This document shows, piece after piece, positions 63,906 through 64,000 of a stretch of DNA of 64,000 bases (positions are counted from its first letter, which is position 1; every line of letters starts with the position of its first letter). Below the pieces are notes generated by a model. The model was not told where the DNA came from. It ran no database searches and saw only the letters and a list, made by a program, of their open reading frames with translations. The position numbers were made by a program, and so were the translations under genes. Source of the stretch: Tetrahymena elliotti 4EA (Eukaryota > Ciliophora > Oligohymenophorea > Hymenostomatida > Tetrahymenidae); assembly GCA_000231825.2 (NCBI GenBank), contig JH720323.1:337825-401824 (forward strand). Direction: 5' to 3'.

Positions 63906-64000
63906 ATGATTAATCCAGTATTCAAAAAGAAAGATTAAATAGAATATTTAGAAAATAGTATAAAGAAATTATATTAGCAAGGTCAATATAGACTGTGTAT
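63906..64000 (+). CDS. Start of another gene (3' end outside window)
   Basis: ATG 63906 opens a frame to the window edge reading MINPVFKKKDQIEYLENSIK and onward through a Gln-rich segment, with TAA/TAG as Gln. Composition is gene-like (Lys, Glu, Tyr, Gln) and differs from the AT-only DNA before it. Only 31 residues are visible, so no family can be named. Confidence 0.55.

Noticed and set aside
1..64000. Standard-code ORFs such as 417-599, 5797-5979, 22009-22221, 43272-43466 and 59116-59571
   Set aside because: They are out of frame with, or pieces of, longer frames that appear once TAA/TAG are read as Gln and introns removed; the code-6 frames carry the recognisable domains.
1..64000. CRISPR arrays, insertion sequences, integrases or phage genes
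   Set aside because: No regularly spaced repeats, terminal inverted repeats with transposase, or phage-like proteins were seen; the sequence is eukaryotic nuclear DNA.

Overview
The window looks like nuclear DNA of a Tetrahymena-like oligohymenophorean ciliate, probably macronuclear. Long, family-recognisable proteins appear only when TAA and TAG are read as glutamine and TGA is the sole stop. Intergenic DNA is extremely AT-rich, and introns are mostly 40-80 nt with GTAAxx...TTTAG-type borders. Standard-code ORFs are therefore almost all fragments or wrong-frame shadows. No telomere array, chromosome-breakage sequence, tRNA, rRNA, CRISPR array or transposase gene was seen.

Layout. 0-25 kb: the 3' end of a multi-pass membrane protein gene; a Rad5/HLTF-like SNF2-RING gene; an LRR gene; a B-box/LRR gene; a RING-finger gene; and three copies of one unrecognised family at 1620-2951, 14631-15872 and 20816-22237, all on the minus strand. 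25-41 kb, minus strand: an Rpp21/Rpr2-like RNase P subunit, a membrane hybrid histidine kinase with its own receiver, a flavin-containing monooxygenase, a VPS10/sortilin receptor and a macro-domain protein with a MGNFCS lipid-anchor signature. 42-64 kb, all plus strand: an Rdx-type redox domain fused to a very long Q/N/K/E-rich tail, a SEC14 lipid-binding protein, a degenerate tubulin-tyrosine-ligase-like protein, a TPR protein, cytosolic glutamyl-tRNA synthetase, a Ser/Asn/Gln-rich four-TM protein, and the start of one more gene.

There is no sign of an operon or one shared pathway; this is ordinary ciliate gene order with dispersed promoters. The most interesting points are the three-member minus-strand family interleaved with LRR genes, the Rdx-tail fusion, the lipid-anchored macro protein, the TTLL-like protein that has lost key active-site residues, and a diverged intergenic duplication at 56.0-57.3 kb. 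Exon borders were worked out by eye from reading-frame phase. They are firm for the SNF2, Rpp21, histidine kinase, Rdx, SEC14 and GluRS genes, and approximate for the LRR, B-box, VPS10, TTLL and TPR genes.
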